A stretch of DNA of 64,000 bases, taken from Pseudoduganella ginsengisoli (GTDB lineage Bacteria > Pseudomonadota > Gammaproteobacteria > Burkholderiales > Burkholderiaceae_D). The stretch is from assembly GCF_009720865.1 (NCBI RefSeq), contig NZ_WNLA01000001.1, forward strand, positions 248,001 through 312,000, written 5' to 3'. The stretch's first letter is position 1; every line of letters begins with the position of its first letter. Position numbers and translations under genes: made by a program. Shown piece by piece: positions 51,161 through 59,745 of this stretch. Below the pieces are notes generated by a model, which saw only the letters and a program-made list of their open reading frames with translations, was not told the origin of the DNA and made no database searches.

Positions 51161-53193
51161 GTTTGTTCTTCGTTTTCCACGGCCCGCACAGGCGCCACCA
51201 TCGGTATCACAATGGTCACGGTGGTGCCTTGCTCGGGTTCGGACTGGATGGAAATCGTTCCCCGCAACACACCGGTGACGATGTTGTAGACGATATTCAT
51301 GCCCAGCCCTGATCCGCCCTGCCCCATCTTGGTGGTAAAGAAGGGATCGAAAATCTGGTGCAGCGTGCGGGGCGACATGCCGACGCCGTCATCGGAAAAT
51401 TCCAGCGTGACTTGCCGTTCATGCCCCGGCACCGGCTCCATTTCATGCGCGCGAATAGTCAGCTTGCCGCCATGGCGGCCGTCAAACGCGTGCAGCAGCG
51501 CATTACTGATCAGGTTCGACAGCACCTGGCTGACACTGCCCGGATAGGAATCGAATTCCAGCATGTCCGGTATGTCGATGGTGGTTTCGCAGTTGGCGCG
51601 GCGCAGCTGGGCGGCATACGTGGCCACGGTATCGCGCACGACACCGGCCAGGTCAAAGCGGCGCCGGTGGCCGCTGGTCTGGTCCACGGCCACCTGCTTG
51701 AACGATGTGATCAGCTCCGCCGCGCGGTTCAGCGAACCTGCCAGGATCGAACACGCATGGCGGGTGTCCTTCAGGTGCAGTTCCAGCGCGGAACGCTTGA
51801 TGCCGCCGCTCTCGGCCAGTTGGCGTTCAAACGCCACCACCATGTCGTCCAGCGCGGACGCCGTCAGCAAGCTGTTGCCGATCGGCGTATTCAATTCGTG
51901 CGCAATACCGGCCACCAGCGCGCCCAGCGACGCCATTTTTTCCGACGTAATCAAATTGTTTTGCGCCTGCTTCAAGGTCGCCAGCACCAGCGTCAAATCA
52001 CGGTGCGCCAGTTCCGCACTGGCCTTCTGCGCCGCCACTTCATCGAGGCTGCGCTCCAGCCCGCGCTGGGTTTCCACCAGCGCCGCTTCCGCCTGTTCAC
52101 GCACTTTGATATCGCGCTGCAGCTGCTCGGCCAGCGCGCGCCGCTTCAGCGCCGTCACCAGCAGCATGGCAATCAAGGCGCTGATCAACGTACCCGCCGC
52201 GCCTATCCATGTGACATAGACCGAGCCATCCGGGTAGCGCGTCCCGGCATGGCCTTCAAAATGCATGACCCAGCGCCGCTCACCCACATCGAGGCCGATA
52301 TCGGACGTCAGGCCGGGCAACACGGCGGGCCGCGGCGCGCTGCCGACTTTGCCGGCGCTGTCGAACATCAGATTGTCCAGCGTCGGCGGGGCCGGCGTGC
52401 GGTCCTGCTGGTAGCCCGCGTCATTGATGCGGATCGTCATATGGGCCAGCAGCGGCGTATCGACCACTTCGCGCATCAGGTTATGCACGCGGAACACAAT
52501 GGCGACAAATCCCACCAGCGCGGCGCGGCGCTCTTCCACGGTATCGATGGGCGCCCCCGGGCGATAAACCGGCGCCCGGGCGACAAAGCCCGGCTGGCCG
52601 CTGGTGTCTTGCACCAGCGTGATGCGCTCGGTGGCGACAATACGGTTGATGTCGCGCCCCAGTTCCAGCGCGCGCCGGTGCGGCGGCAGCGCACCCAGGT
52701 CGAGGCCGAACGCATTTTCATTGCCGGCCATCGGCTCGTTGAATTCAATGATGTAATGCAGGTCGCGGGCGGCGGCGGGATGGATATTGAATTGCGGGTA
52801 GCCGCCCGGCACCAGCGTGGCGTCGCTCTTGATGGCGGCCGTATAGCGGGGCAAATCCTCGGCAGGAACCACACGCACAAACTGGATGGCCTGGAAACCC
52901 GGATAGCGTTCCGTCAGGTGCAATTCACGGACGTAGCGGGAAAACTGGACGCGCGTGACGTCATGCTGGACGGCTGCCAAGCCCTTGATACTGAGCAGCA
53001 TGTCGAAATACGTTTGCAGGCGGATCGACGTATCGCGGGCGATCTTGTCGGCATCGCGCTGGAAGTTGGTACGTACGATTTGCTGCTGGGCATCTGCAAC
53101 AAACAGGCATACCCATACCGTGACGCAGAGTCCCAGGAGAAAAGCCAGGTAACCGTGTATCCGCATGCGAGCTCCACGATTGCTCAACGGCAT
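51148..53193 (-). CDS. CHASE-domain sensor histidine kinase
   Basis: 681 residues: N-terminal membrane helix, a periplasmic CHASE domain (pattern 'ERYPGFQAIQFVRVVPAEDLPRY', 'GRDINRIVATERITLVQD'), a second membrane helix (about 325-347), coiled coil, HisKA with 'GIAHELNTPIGNSLL' and an ATPase domain with 'SDDGVGMSPRT' and 'GGSGLGMNIV'. CHASE domains sense small extracellular molecules. It follows the HD-GYP regulator gene on the same strand after 138 bp, suggesting a functional pair. Start M1 (53193) or M10 (53166); the latter begins just before the helix. Confidence 0.92.
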   Translation of the reverse strand: MPLSNRGARMRIHGYLAFLLGLCVTVWVCLFVADAQQQIVRTNFQRDADKIARDTSIRLQTYFDMLLSIKGLAAVQHDVTRVQFSRYVRELHLTERYPGFQAIQFVRVVPAEDLPRYTAAIKSDATLVPGGYPQFNIHPAAARDLHYIIEFNEPMAGNENAFGLDLGALPPHRRALELGRDINRIVATERITLVQDTSGQPGFVARAPVYRPGAPIDTVEERRAALVGFVAIVFRVHNLMREVVDTPLLAHMTIRINDAGYQQDRTPAPPTLDNLMFDSAGKVGSAPRPAVLPGLTSDIGLDVGERRWVMHFEGHAGTRYPDGSVYVTWIGAAGTLISALIAMLLVTALKRRALAEQLQRDIKVREQAEAALVETQRGLERSLDEVAAQKASAELAHRDLTLVLATLKQAQNNLITSEKMASLGALVAGIAHELNTPIGNSLLTASALDDMVVAFERQLAESGGIKRSALELHLKDTRHACSILAGSLNRAAELITSFKQVAVDQTSGHRRRFDLAGVVRDTVATYAAQLRRANCETTIDIPDMLEFDSYPGSVSQVLSNLISNALLHAFDGRHGGKLTIRAHEMEPVPGHERQVTLEFSDDGVGMSPRTLHQIFDPFFTTKMGQGGSGLGMNIVYNIVTGVLRGTISIQSEPEQGTTVTIVIPMVAPVRAVENEEQTQLP

Positions 53194-53331
53194 CGCCGTC
53201 AGATGCGCTGACTATAGCATAGTGACGTTCAATTGATATCGGTCAACTACCGTGGCTACAACACTGCTACTGACTAATGCTTCCGTGTAAGCACTGTGTC
53301 AGGTTAGGTCCTGCAACGAGTCCCGGGAAGC

Positions 53332-54420
53332 TTAGTCCTGGAATTCCGCTGCGATTGCCATAAATTGCTCTTCCACCATCAATAAAGCATCGACCACATC
53401 CGGGTCAAAATGTTCGCCGCTGCCCTGGCGGATCAATTCAATGGCGGTTTCATGCGTAAAGGCGGGTTTATAGACGCGCTTGGAAATCAGCGCGTCATAC
53501 ACGTCCGCCACGGCCATCAGCCGCGCCGACACGGGAATGGCTTCGCCCGACAACCCTTGCGGATAGCCGGAACCATCATATTTTTCCTGGTGCGAATACG
53601 CGATTTCCCGGGCAAAGCGCAGGAAGTTATTGGAAAAGCCCAGCCGCTGTTCAACGTCGGCAATGGCATTGCGGCCATACACCGTGTGCAGCTTCATTTG
53701 CGCAAATTCTTCATTCGACAGCGGCGCCGGTTTCAGCAAAATCGCATCAGGGATGCTGACCTTGCCAATATCGTGCAGCGGCGCAGCCTGGTACAGGAAG
53801 CCGATATTACGGGCCGACAATTCGTGCGAAAAGCGGGGATGGTTTTGCAACTGGCGCGCCAGCGCCGTGATGTAATGCTGGACGCGGCGCAAGTGGTTGG
53901 CGGTTTCGTAATCGCGCGTCTCGGCCAGCGACGCCATGGCCCACACCACGGCATCGATCATTTGCGTCAATTCCTGCGTGGTTTCCGACACCATTTCTTC
54001 CAGGTGCAGGCGCTGGTGGCGCAGCAATTCAGCCGAACGGGTCAGCTGCAGGTGCGTGGCCACGCGTGCGAAGACCGTTTCCGGCAGCAGCGGCGTATGC
54101 AGCACGTCGGCAGCGCCAGCGGCAAAGCTGTGCTGTTCTTCGGCGGCCTGGCCTTGCGGGATGGCCAGCAGGACAGGGATGGCGGCCGTATCAGGATTGC
54201 GCTTTAACTGGCGGCACACTTCAAGGCCATCGATTTCCGGCAGCGCGGCATCGATCAGCAGCAAGTCGGGACGGGGCACTTCTTGCGCTATGCGCAGCAC
54301 TGCATGGCCGTCTGCGGCCAGTTTGACGTCATACTGTTCGTGCAGCAGGCTGCTAAGCCACAGCAAATTATCCTGCACGGCATCGGCGATCAGCACAGTC
54401 GCCTTGGGCTGGTCATTCAT
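53332..54420 (-). CDS. Receiver-HD-GYP response regulator (c-di-GMP phosphodiesterase)
   Basis: 362 residues. The N-terminal receiver has the phospho-acceptor Asp57 in 'LLLIDAALPEIDG', but the usual Lys before Pro is replaced ('LHTPLLPE'), and only one of the paired acidic residues is seen, so phosphorylation may be altered. The C-terminal HD-GYP domain is complete: 'PLHDIGKV', 'HTVYGRNAI', 'SHQEKYDGSGYP', 'ADVYDAL'. It should hydrolyse c-di-GMP. It lies upstream of the CHASE kinase on the same strand. Confidence 0.92.
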   Translation of the reverse strand: MNDQPKATVLIADAVQDNLLWLSSLLHEQYDVKLAADGHAVLRIAQEVPRPDLLLIDAALPEIDGLEVCRQLKRNPDTAAIPVLLAIPQGQAAEEQHSFAAGAADVLHTPLLPETVFARVATHLQLTRSAELLRHQRLHLEEMVSETTQELTQMIDAVVWAMASLAETRDYETANHLRRVQHYITALARQLQNHPRFSHELSARNIGFLYQAAPLHDIGKVSIPDAILLKPAPLSNEEFAQMKLHTVYGRNAIADVEQRLGFSNNFLRFAREIAYSHQEKYDGSGYPQGLSGEAIPVSARLMAVADVYDALISKRVYKPAFTHETAIELIRQGSGEHFDPDVVDALLMVEEQFMAIAAEFQD

Positions 54421-54484
54421 CGAGGTCCCCGTTAGTTACCAGACAGCATCATACCGCAAGGTTCCTTCCGGGACAGCGTAGCGG

Positions 54485-54766
54485 TTACTCACACAGCGCC
54501 GGCGTGCCATCTTCCAGCAGCGCACCAAAGCAGCGCGTGCAATGGTAGCAAAACAAATGGGCAACCCGGACATTATCCTGGCGCAGCACCAGTTGCAGCT
54601 GGCCTTTGCGGCAAGCCGGGCAAAATTCACGCATCGCACCACACGAGACGACATCTTGCGCAAGGTACGTGTCATCGAAGCGTTCGCCATCGATAACAGT
54701 TTGCGGATCGAGTTCAACTAGCATCAGGGGCGGCGCTTCGCTCCTATGTTCTGGCGACCATTTCAT
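54485..54766 (-). CDS. Small zinc-ribbon-like hypothetical protein
   Basis: 93 residues with four cysteines in a 'CPAC' ... 'CYHC' arrangement plus further Cys, a probable zinc-binding fold. No known family. It is 64 bp upstream of the HD-GYP regulator on the same strand and divergent from the OhrR-like gene. The N-terminus 'MKWSPEHRSEAPPLM' could start at either Met; without a clear Shine-Dalgarno the start is uncertain. Confidence 0.55.
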   Translation of the reverse strand: MKWSPEHRSEAPPLMLVELDPQTVIDGERFDDTYLAQDVVSCGAMREFCPACRKGQLQLVLRQDNVRVAHLFCYHCTRCFGALLEDGTPALCE

Positions 54767-54874
54767 TTTCCAGACATCCCTTGAGGTAAATCCAACGTTG
54801 CTTTGCGTAGAGACAGACCTGCTTAAACAATAGACAAATTAGCAAAATCTGGCAAGCGATTTTTTGCCGCGAGC

Positions 54875-54903
54875 TTGCAATCTAATAGCGCGCTATCTAT
54901 ACT
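54875..54903 (+). promoter_or_regulatory. Promoter of the OhrR-like gene with embedded palindrome; likely leaderless
   Basis: TTGCAA (54875-54880) and TATACT (54898-54903) are 17 bp apart. The spacer holds a perfect 12-bp palindrome ATAGCGCGCTAT (54885-54896), a good operator position. The start codon lies at 54910, where transcription would begin, and there is no Shine-Dalgarno, so a leaderless mRNA is predicted. Confidence 0.6.
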
Positions 54904-54909
54904 GCGTCC

Positions 54910-55377
54910 ATGGAAACCAACCCATCACCTTCGCTGCCTGCCCTGGGCCAAGTCCCGCGCCTGGATGCGCAATTGTGCTTTGCGCTATATTCGACGTCGC
55001 TGGCCATGAACAAGCTGTACCGCAAGCTGCTGCGCCGCCTGAACCTCACGTATTCGCAATACCTGGTCATGATGGTGCTGTGGGAAAAAAATGAACAAAC
55101 CGTGTCGGAAGTGGGCGAGCGCCTGTTCCTGGATTCCGCGACCCTGACGCCGCTGCTCAAGCGCATGGAGCAGGCTGACTTGCTGACCCGCACGCGCTGC
55201 CCCAACGATGAACGGCAAGTGATTATTGCGCTGACGGCGCACGGCGATGCGCTGCGCCACGAAGCTGCGAAATTGCCTGAAGCCATCATCAATGCCACCC
55301 AGTGCACGCTGGAACAAGTGGTCGGCATGAAAGAACAGTTGAATACGCTGCGGGACAGTTTAATGAAGAATGCCTAA
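54910..55377 (+). CDS. MarR/OhrR-type redox-sensing repressor
   Basis: 155 residues of the MarR family. Cys23 in '[15 protein letters not shown]' matches the peroxide-sensing cysteine of OhrR, followed by '[15 protein letters not shown]', the winged helix '[18 protein letters not shown]' and '[10 protein letters not shown]'. OhrR proteins repress an organic hydroperoxide reductase gene (ohr) until the cysteine is oxidised. No ohr gene is in the window. A promoter with an internal palindrome lies directly upstream, suggesting autoregulation. Confidence 0.88.
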   Translation: METNPSPSLPALGQVPRLDAQLCFALYSTSLAMNKLYRKLLRRLNLTYSQYLVMMVLWEKNEQTVSEVGERLFLDSATLTPLLKRMEQADLLTRTRCPNDERQVIIALTAHGDALRHEAAKLPEAIINATQCTLEQVVGMKEQLNTLRDSLMKNA

Positions 55378-55443
55378 GGCGGATTTAATTCAAACTGGAA
55401 TTTTCGGGCTATGATGAATGTATTCAACAGCCTGGAGTTCATG

Positions 55444-55755
55444 ATGAGCAAGTCTGTTTATAGTGATGATAACGAACAAGCGCTGGCACGTTTTGGCGTT
55501 GCGCCCGGAATCGTCGCCCTGCATGTCGAAGCGGCCCGCCAAGTGTTGCGCGAGCACCAGCAAGTGCTGCGCCGCGACCAGGAAATCGTTCCCAGCTCCA
55601 TCAGCCATCCCGGGCCGTCCGGCCAAATGATCATGCGCGTCGATGGCGATGCGCGCACCATCTTTGAATTGAATTTCGCACTGGAAGCCAAGGAAGCGCA
55701 GCTGGGCATCGCGAAAGATGCGCCATTCGACATTGTCTTCTCGGAACGCGTATAA
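55444..55755 (+). CDS. Hypothetical protein (103 aa)
   Basis: 103 residues, soluble, no recognised family: 'RFGVAPGIVALHVEAARQVLREHQQVLRRDQ', then a short beta-rich end. The ATG at 55444 is preferred over 55411 because GGAG lies six bases upstream. It follows the OhrR-like gene by 66 bp on the same strand. No motif suggests peroxide metabolism. Confidence 0.6.
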   Translation: MSKSVYSDDNEQALARFGVAPGIVALHVEAARQVLREHQQVLRRDQEIVPSSISHPGPSGQMIMRVDGDARTIFELNFALEAKEAQLGIAKDAPFDIVFSERV

Positions 55756-55832
55756 CCGCTTTAACAATAGCTGCCCAGCAAGGGGGCGGCAAGCGTCGTA
55801 GAATAGGGGCATCACTGAACGGCCCCATCACA

Positions 55833-56564
55833 ATGACGACTTACGCCCCGATTTACACCCATCCCCAAAGCGTTACTGAAGCATTGCGCAGCGAAGGCTA
55901 TGCGCTGATGCACCCGCAAGACGTGGCTGCCCTGGCCGGCTGTTCGCTGGCCGGACTGAATGCCCTGATCCCCAGCTGGGATACGCTGGAACTCGACAAT
56001 TACCTCAAAGATGGGGGCCGCTACCGCCGCCGCCGCCACTCGTGCTTTATCCACGATGAAGCCAAGCTGGCGCAAAGCCCGCACCGCGCGCACTGGCAAC
56101 CGCTGGAATACAACGCGCTGCACGGCGGCATGCACCGTTTGTTTGAACCGGTGCTGCCGGAAACCGCAGCTGATCCCGCATGGCGCGGCTTGCTGTCATC
56201 GATTGCCGGCATCTGCTCCGCCGTACGGGGTAAACAGCCGTGGTATATCGAAGCGCACCAGTTCCGCATCGATACCACCGATGGCATAGGCCGTCCGACG
56301 CCGGAAGGCGCGCACCGCGATGGCGTCGATTACGTGGCTGTGCTGCTGATCGGCCGCCATGGCATCAAGGGTGGCGAAACCCGCATTTTTGAAGCCTCCG
56401 GCCCGAATGGCAAGCGCTTCACGATGACGGAACCGTGGACCATGCTGCTGCTGGACGATGCGACTGTCATTCATGAATCCACGCCGATCCAGCCAGTGGA
56501 CCAGCATGGCCACCGCGATACGCTGGTGCTGACTTTCCGCGCAGGCGGCTTCCAGGGAGAATAA
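55833..56564 (+). CDS. 2OG-Fe(II) dioxygenase (L-isoleucine-4-hydroxylase-like family)
   Basis: 243 residues of the 2OG-Fe_Oxy_2 family. Iron ligands are in 'EGAHRDGVDYV' (His-x-Asp) and the distal His in 'VIHESTPI'; the 2-oxoglutarate arginine is in 'HRDTLVLTFRAG'. Other conserved elements are 'RYRRRRHSCF' and 'YIEAHQFRI'. Family members hydroxylate free amino acids such as isoleucine, but the substrate here is unknown. It stands alone, about 78 bp after the previous gene. Confidence 0.85.
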   Translation: MTTYAPIYTHPQSVTEALRSEGYALMHPQDVAALAGCSLAGLNALIPSWDTLELDNYLKDGGRYRRRRHSCFIHDEAKLAQSPHRAHWQPLEYNALHGGMHRLFEPVLPETAADPAWRGLLSSIAGICSAVRGKQPWYIEAHQFRIDTTDGIGRPTPEGAHRDGVDYVAVLLIGRHGIKGGETRIFEASGPNGKRFTMTEPWTMLLLDDATVIHESTPIQPVDQHGHRDTLVLTFRAGGFQGE

Positions 56565-56587
56565 ACTCATCAGTGTTATATCCGTCA

Positions 56588-56634
56588 CGACCTGCGCGGC
56601 CCGGCCTGCGCGGCGCGACCTGCGCGGCCCGGCC
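56588..56634. repeat. Short GC-rich tandem repeat, 28-bp period
   Basis: A 19-bp unit beginning CGACCTGCGCGG occurs at 56588-56606 and 56616-56634, with a related partial unit in between. It lies between the dioxygenase and the histidine kinase genes. No coding role is apparent. Confidence 0.65.
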
Positions 56635-56698
56635 AAAAGTTTCCTGCTTTTCAGACAAATCCGATATAGTCACGTGAAAACTTATTGGAGGGCTGTCA

Positions 56699-58048
56699 GT
56701 GGATTCGAGCTACGAAATCGAACCTGGTGAAATAGAAGTACTGATTGTCGAGGACAGCCCGACACAGGCAGAGCGGCTGCGCCGGCTGATCCAGTCGGTG
56801 CACTACAAAGCGCGCGTGGCCGCCAACGGACGGCTCGCGCTGGAAGCCATCCGCGAACGCAAACCCCATCTGGTGTTGTCCGACATCGTGATGCCGGAAA
56901 TGGATGGCTATGAACTGTGCCGCGCCATCAAATCCGACAACGACCTGCGCGACATCCCCGTCATCCTCGTCACGTCGCTGACCGACCCCAAAGACATCAT
57001 CAGAGGCATCGAGTGCGGCGCCGATAACTTCATCCGCAAACCGTATGCGGAAGATTATCTGCTGAACCGCATCGGCCACATGCTGGTCAACCAAAAGCTG
57101 CGCCGCGCCCAGAACATGGAAGTGGGCATTGCGCTGTACCTGGGCGACCAAAAGCACTTCATCAATGCCGAGCGCCAGCAAATCCTCGACTTGCTGATTT
57201 CCACTTACGAACAGGCGGTACAGGTCAACAGTGAATTGCAGGCGCGCGAACGGCAAGTGATAGAACTGAACATGCGGCTGGCCCACCACGCGGGCGAGCT
57301 GGAAACCATCAACCGCGAAATCGCGCTGAAAAACCTGGAACTGGCGGAAGCATCGCGCATGAAATCCGCGTTCATCGCCAATATGTCGCACGAATTGCGC
57401 ACACCGCTGAACGCCATCATTGGCTTCACGGGCGCGCTGCTGATGAAGCTGCCAGGCCCGCTGACGGCGGAACAGGACAAGCAGCTCAATACCATCCGCA
57501 ACAGCGCGCGCCACTTGCTGTCGCTGATTAATGACATCCTCGACGTGGCCAAGATCGAAGCGGGCAAAGTCACGCTGTCGATGGAAGATGTGCAGTGCCA
57601 GGATTTAATTGCGGAAGTGGCCGAAACTTTGCGCCCGCTGGCCCTGCAAAAGGGGCTGGCGCTGGAAGTCGACGTGGCGCCGCAGCCCATCGTGCTGCAT
57701 ACCGACCGCCGCGCGCTGACGCAAATCCTCATCAACCTGGCCAACAACGCCATCAAGTTCACGGAAAAAGGCAAAGTGCGCGTCAGCCTGCTGCAGCGCG
57801 CCGATGGCGATGGCACGGTGACGGAATTCGCCGTGGCCGACAGCGGCGCCGGCATCCGCGAAGAAGACCAGGCCAAGCTGTTCCAGGCGTTTTCCCAGCT
57901 CGACTCGACCTCGACCCGCCACGCGGAAGGGGCGGGTCTCGGCCTGTACCTGTGCCAGAATTTGGCCAACCTGATTGGCGGCTCGCTATTTTTCAGCAGC
58001 GATTTCGGCCACGGCAGCACCTTTACGCTGGCGCTGAAAAACAAATAG
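56699..58048 (+). CDS. Receiver-histidine kinase hybrid (receiver first)
   Basis: 449 residues: receiver domain with Asp62 ('LVLSDIVMPEMDGY') and Lys in 'FIRKPY', a coiled linker, HisKA with His231 ('ANMSHELRTPLNAIIGF') and an ATPase domain with 'DSGAGI' and 'GAGLGLYLC'. There is no membrane segment, so it is cytoplasmic and takes its signal through phosphorylation of its own receiver. GTG start with GGAGGG upstream. A double-receiver gene follows after 14 bases, probably the phosphorelay partner. Confidence 0.92.
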   Translation: MDSSYEIEPGEIEVLIVEDSPTQAERLRRLIQSVHYKARVAANGRLALEAIRERKPHLVLSDIVMPEMDGYELCRAIKSDNDLRDIPVILVTSLTDPKDIIRGIECGADNFIRKPYAEDYLLNRIGHMLVNQKLRRAQNMEVGIALYLGDQKHFINAERQQILDLLISTYEQAVQVNSELQARERQVIELNMRLAHHAGELETINREIALKNLELAEASRMKSAFIANMSHELRTPLNAIIGFTGALLMKLPGPLTAEQDKQLNTIRNSARHLLSLINDILDVAKIEAGKVTLSMEDVQCQDLIAEVAETLRPLALQKGLALEVDVAPQPIVLHTDRRALTQILINLANNAIKFTEKGKVRVSLLQRADGDGTVTEFAVADSGAGIREEDQAKLFQAFSQLDSTSTRHAEGAGLGLYLCQNLANLIGGSLFFSSDFGHGSTFTLALKNK

Positions 58049-58062
58049 TCGCAGGAGCCAAG

Positions 58063-58860
58063 ATGGCGCGCGTGCTGATCATTGAAGACAACCAGCCCAA
58101 CATGGATTTGCTGGCCTACCTGCTGTCCGCGTTCGGCCACCAGCCGCTGTGCGCCTATGACGGCGTGGAAGGCGTGGAACTGGCGCGCGACGCCCTGCCC
58201 GACCTGATCGTCTGCGACTTGCATTTGCCACGGCTCGATGGCTATGGCGTCGTGCGTACATTGAAAGGCGATCCCGCTACCCGCGCCATTCCCGTGCTGG
58301 CCGCCAGTGCGCTGCCGGTGACCGATGGCGGTGCGGCATTGCGCGCAGCAGGTTTCGACGGCCATTTGCCGAAGTCGCTGGAACCCGATGCCTTGATCCC
58401 GTCGCTGGAAGCATGGCTGGCGCCACACCAGCGGGGCGTATTGCCCGACAGCCATGATGATGACGCAGCGCCGCACGCTGCGTCCGGCGAACCCGGCACG
58501 CTGCGCCTGTTGCTGCTTGACGCCGCCCCCGACAATTGCGGCCTGGCAGCCAGCATTGCCCAGCACCTTGGCTATGCTGTCACGGTCGCCACCACTAGCG
58601 GCGAAGCGGACGCCTGTGCCGGCCAGCCGTTTGACCTGCTGCTGTGCGACCTGGACGGTGCGGTTGCCCATGCGGACGCCTTGCTGGCGGCGGCAGCGCG
58701 CCACTGGCCTGCATTGCCCATGGTGGCGATCCGCGCTGCCGACGGCGACGCGGCGCCTGCCGCCCTCGCTGCCCGCCACCCGGCGCCGATCCTGCTGGCG
58801 CATCCCCTCGAACCGCAAAGCCTCGCTGCCGCACTGGCCGCAGCCCTGCCATCGGCATAA
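58063..58860 (+). CDS. Double-receiver response regulator
   Basis: 265 residues with two receiver domains and no output domain. The first (1-120) is complete: 'IIEDNQPN', Asp52 in 'LIVCDLHLPRLDG', Lys104 in 'HLPKSLEP'. The second (about 146-265) keeps an Asp ('LLLCDLDGAV') but has His in place of the Lys ('LLAHPLEP') and lacks the acidic pair, so it is probably a pseudo-receiver. It is co-transcribed with the hybrid kinase. CAGGAG precedes the ATG. Confidence 0.88.
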   Translation: MARVLIIEDNQPNMDLLAYLLSAFGHQPLCAYDGVEGVELARDALPDLIVCDLHLPRLDGYGVVRTLKGDPATRAIPVLAASALPVTDGGAALRAAGFDGHLPKSLEPDALIPSLEAWLAPHQRGVLPDSHDDDAAPHAASGEPGTLRLLLLDAAPDNCGLAASIAQHLGYAVTVATTSGEADACAGQPFDLLLCDLDGAVAHADALLAAAARHWPALPMVAIRAADGDAAPAALAARHPAPILLAHPLEPQSLAAALAAALPSA

Positions 58861-58864
58861 CTAT

Positions 58865-58974
58865 CGTAGTTCTACGGTATTGCAATGTGCGGGAGGCGTA
58901 CCTATATTGAACCTGTCTCCTCCAAAGGTTCTCGGAACATTGGATTCGCCCGCACTGGATGCGGGCATTTTTTT
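58865..58974 (+). ncRNA. Candidate structured 3' UTR/small RNA with C-rich anti-SD loop
   Basis: Between 58865 and 58974 are three stems: CGTAG-TT-CTACG (58865-58876), GAACCT/AGGTTC (58909-58914 and 58926-58931) with loop GTCTCCTCCAA, and the terminator at 58948. The loop exposes CUCCUCC, complementary to Shine-Dalgarno sequences. A promoter-like pair TTGCAA (58880-58885) and TATATT (58903-58908), 17 bp apart, could also start an RNA of about 60 bases. It may be simply the 3' UTR of the kinase operon. Confidence 0.4.
58948..58974 (+). terminator. Rho-independent terminator
   Basis: GCCCGCA (58948-58954) pairs with TGCGGGC (58960-58966) around a five-base loop, followed by A and seven T. It ends the kinase/double-receiver operon or the candidate RNA. 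Confidence 0.88.
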
Positions 58975-59056
58975 GCCTGTCGCAAAGTTTTACACATTGA
59001 CCAATAACAAATATTTCCAAATAGCTACTTGATTGATATTTAACATTTTTACTTGA

Positions 59057-59072
59057 TGGCATAAAATTTGCT
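59057..59072 (+). promoter_or_regulatory. Sigma-54 promoter of the PEP-CTERM gene
   Basis: TGGCATAAAATTTGCT matches the sigma-54 consensus TGGCAYR-N4-TTGCW at every position (GG-N10-GC). Transcription would start near 59083, about 29 bases before the ATG. Sigma-54 with the PrsK/PrsR system controls many PEP-CTERM genes. Confidence 0.8.
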
Positions 59073-59111
59073 GTTAATGCAACATAACCACAACAGCAAA
59101 TGGAGTCCATC

Positions 59112-59741
59112 ATGAAAAAATCACTGTACGCGGCAGGTTTCCTGGTGCTGGCCGGGGCAGCCCAGGCAGCACCTGTCGTGGCAGCCGGGTCGGATTATTC
59201 CGTCTACGTTGCTGGGCAATTGAGCGGCAATGGCCTGCACATGACCAATACGTTTGATGGAATGACGGAAACTTTTACGCGGGCGGGTGAAACTTTGTCC
59301 GTCAACGATACGGAAACCGGCCTGGGAAGCGGCTTGCACCGCATCACTGTCAATGTCGACGCCACGGGCGACTTGTTCCCCGTGCCGTTCGAAGCCGGCA
59401 ACACCGGCATCGGCATCGATGGCAATGGCCTGGATTTACTGGGCAATGTCTTCCTGGAAGACGCGTTCATCCATTTCTACATCAACGGCGCCGACGTCTT
59501 TACCACGGAAGACTTGGCAGACACTTACCGCGCACTGTTTTCGGGTGCATGGGATGGCAAATTTGCCGGCGCCGACCTGGCTTTTACGGTGGATAACCTG
59601 GGCGGCGCCGGCATCAACGGCATCGGCCTGGAATTCCTCGTGTCCGATATTCCCGACGCTACCGTGCCGGAACCGGGCAGCCTCGCGCTGGCCGGCGCAG
59701 CACTGCTGGCCATGGCGGCAGCGCGCCGCCGCCGCAGCTAA
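59112..59741 (+). CDS. PEP-CTERM sorting-domain protein with sigma-54 promoter
   Basis: 209 residues: signal peptide (1-20), a Gly/Asp/Thr-rich beta-type body, and the sorting signal 'VPEPGSLALAGAALLAMAA' followed by RRRRS. It is exported and processed by an exosortase encoded elsewhere. ATG 59112 follows TGGAG; the frame extends only four codons further. The promoter is of sigma-54 type, unlike the other PEP-CTERM gene at 5871. It converges on the DUF1501 gene with four bases between. Confidence 0.88.
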   Translation: MKKSLYAAGFLVLAGAAQAAPVVAAGSDYSVYVAGQLSGNGLHMTNTFDGMTETFTRAGETLSVNDTETGLGSGLHRITVNVDATGDLFPVPFEAGNTGIGIDGNGLDLLGNVFLEDAFIHFYINGADVFTTEDLADTYRALFSGAWDGKFAGADLAFTVDNLGGAGINGIGLEFLVSDIPDATVPEPGSLALAGAALLAMAAARRRRS

Positions 59742-59745
59742 ACGC

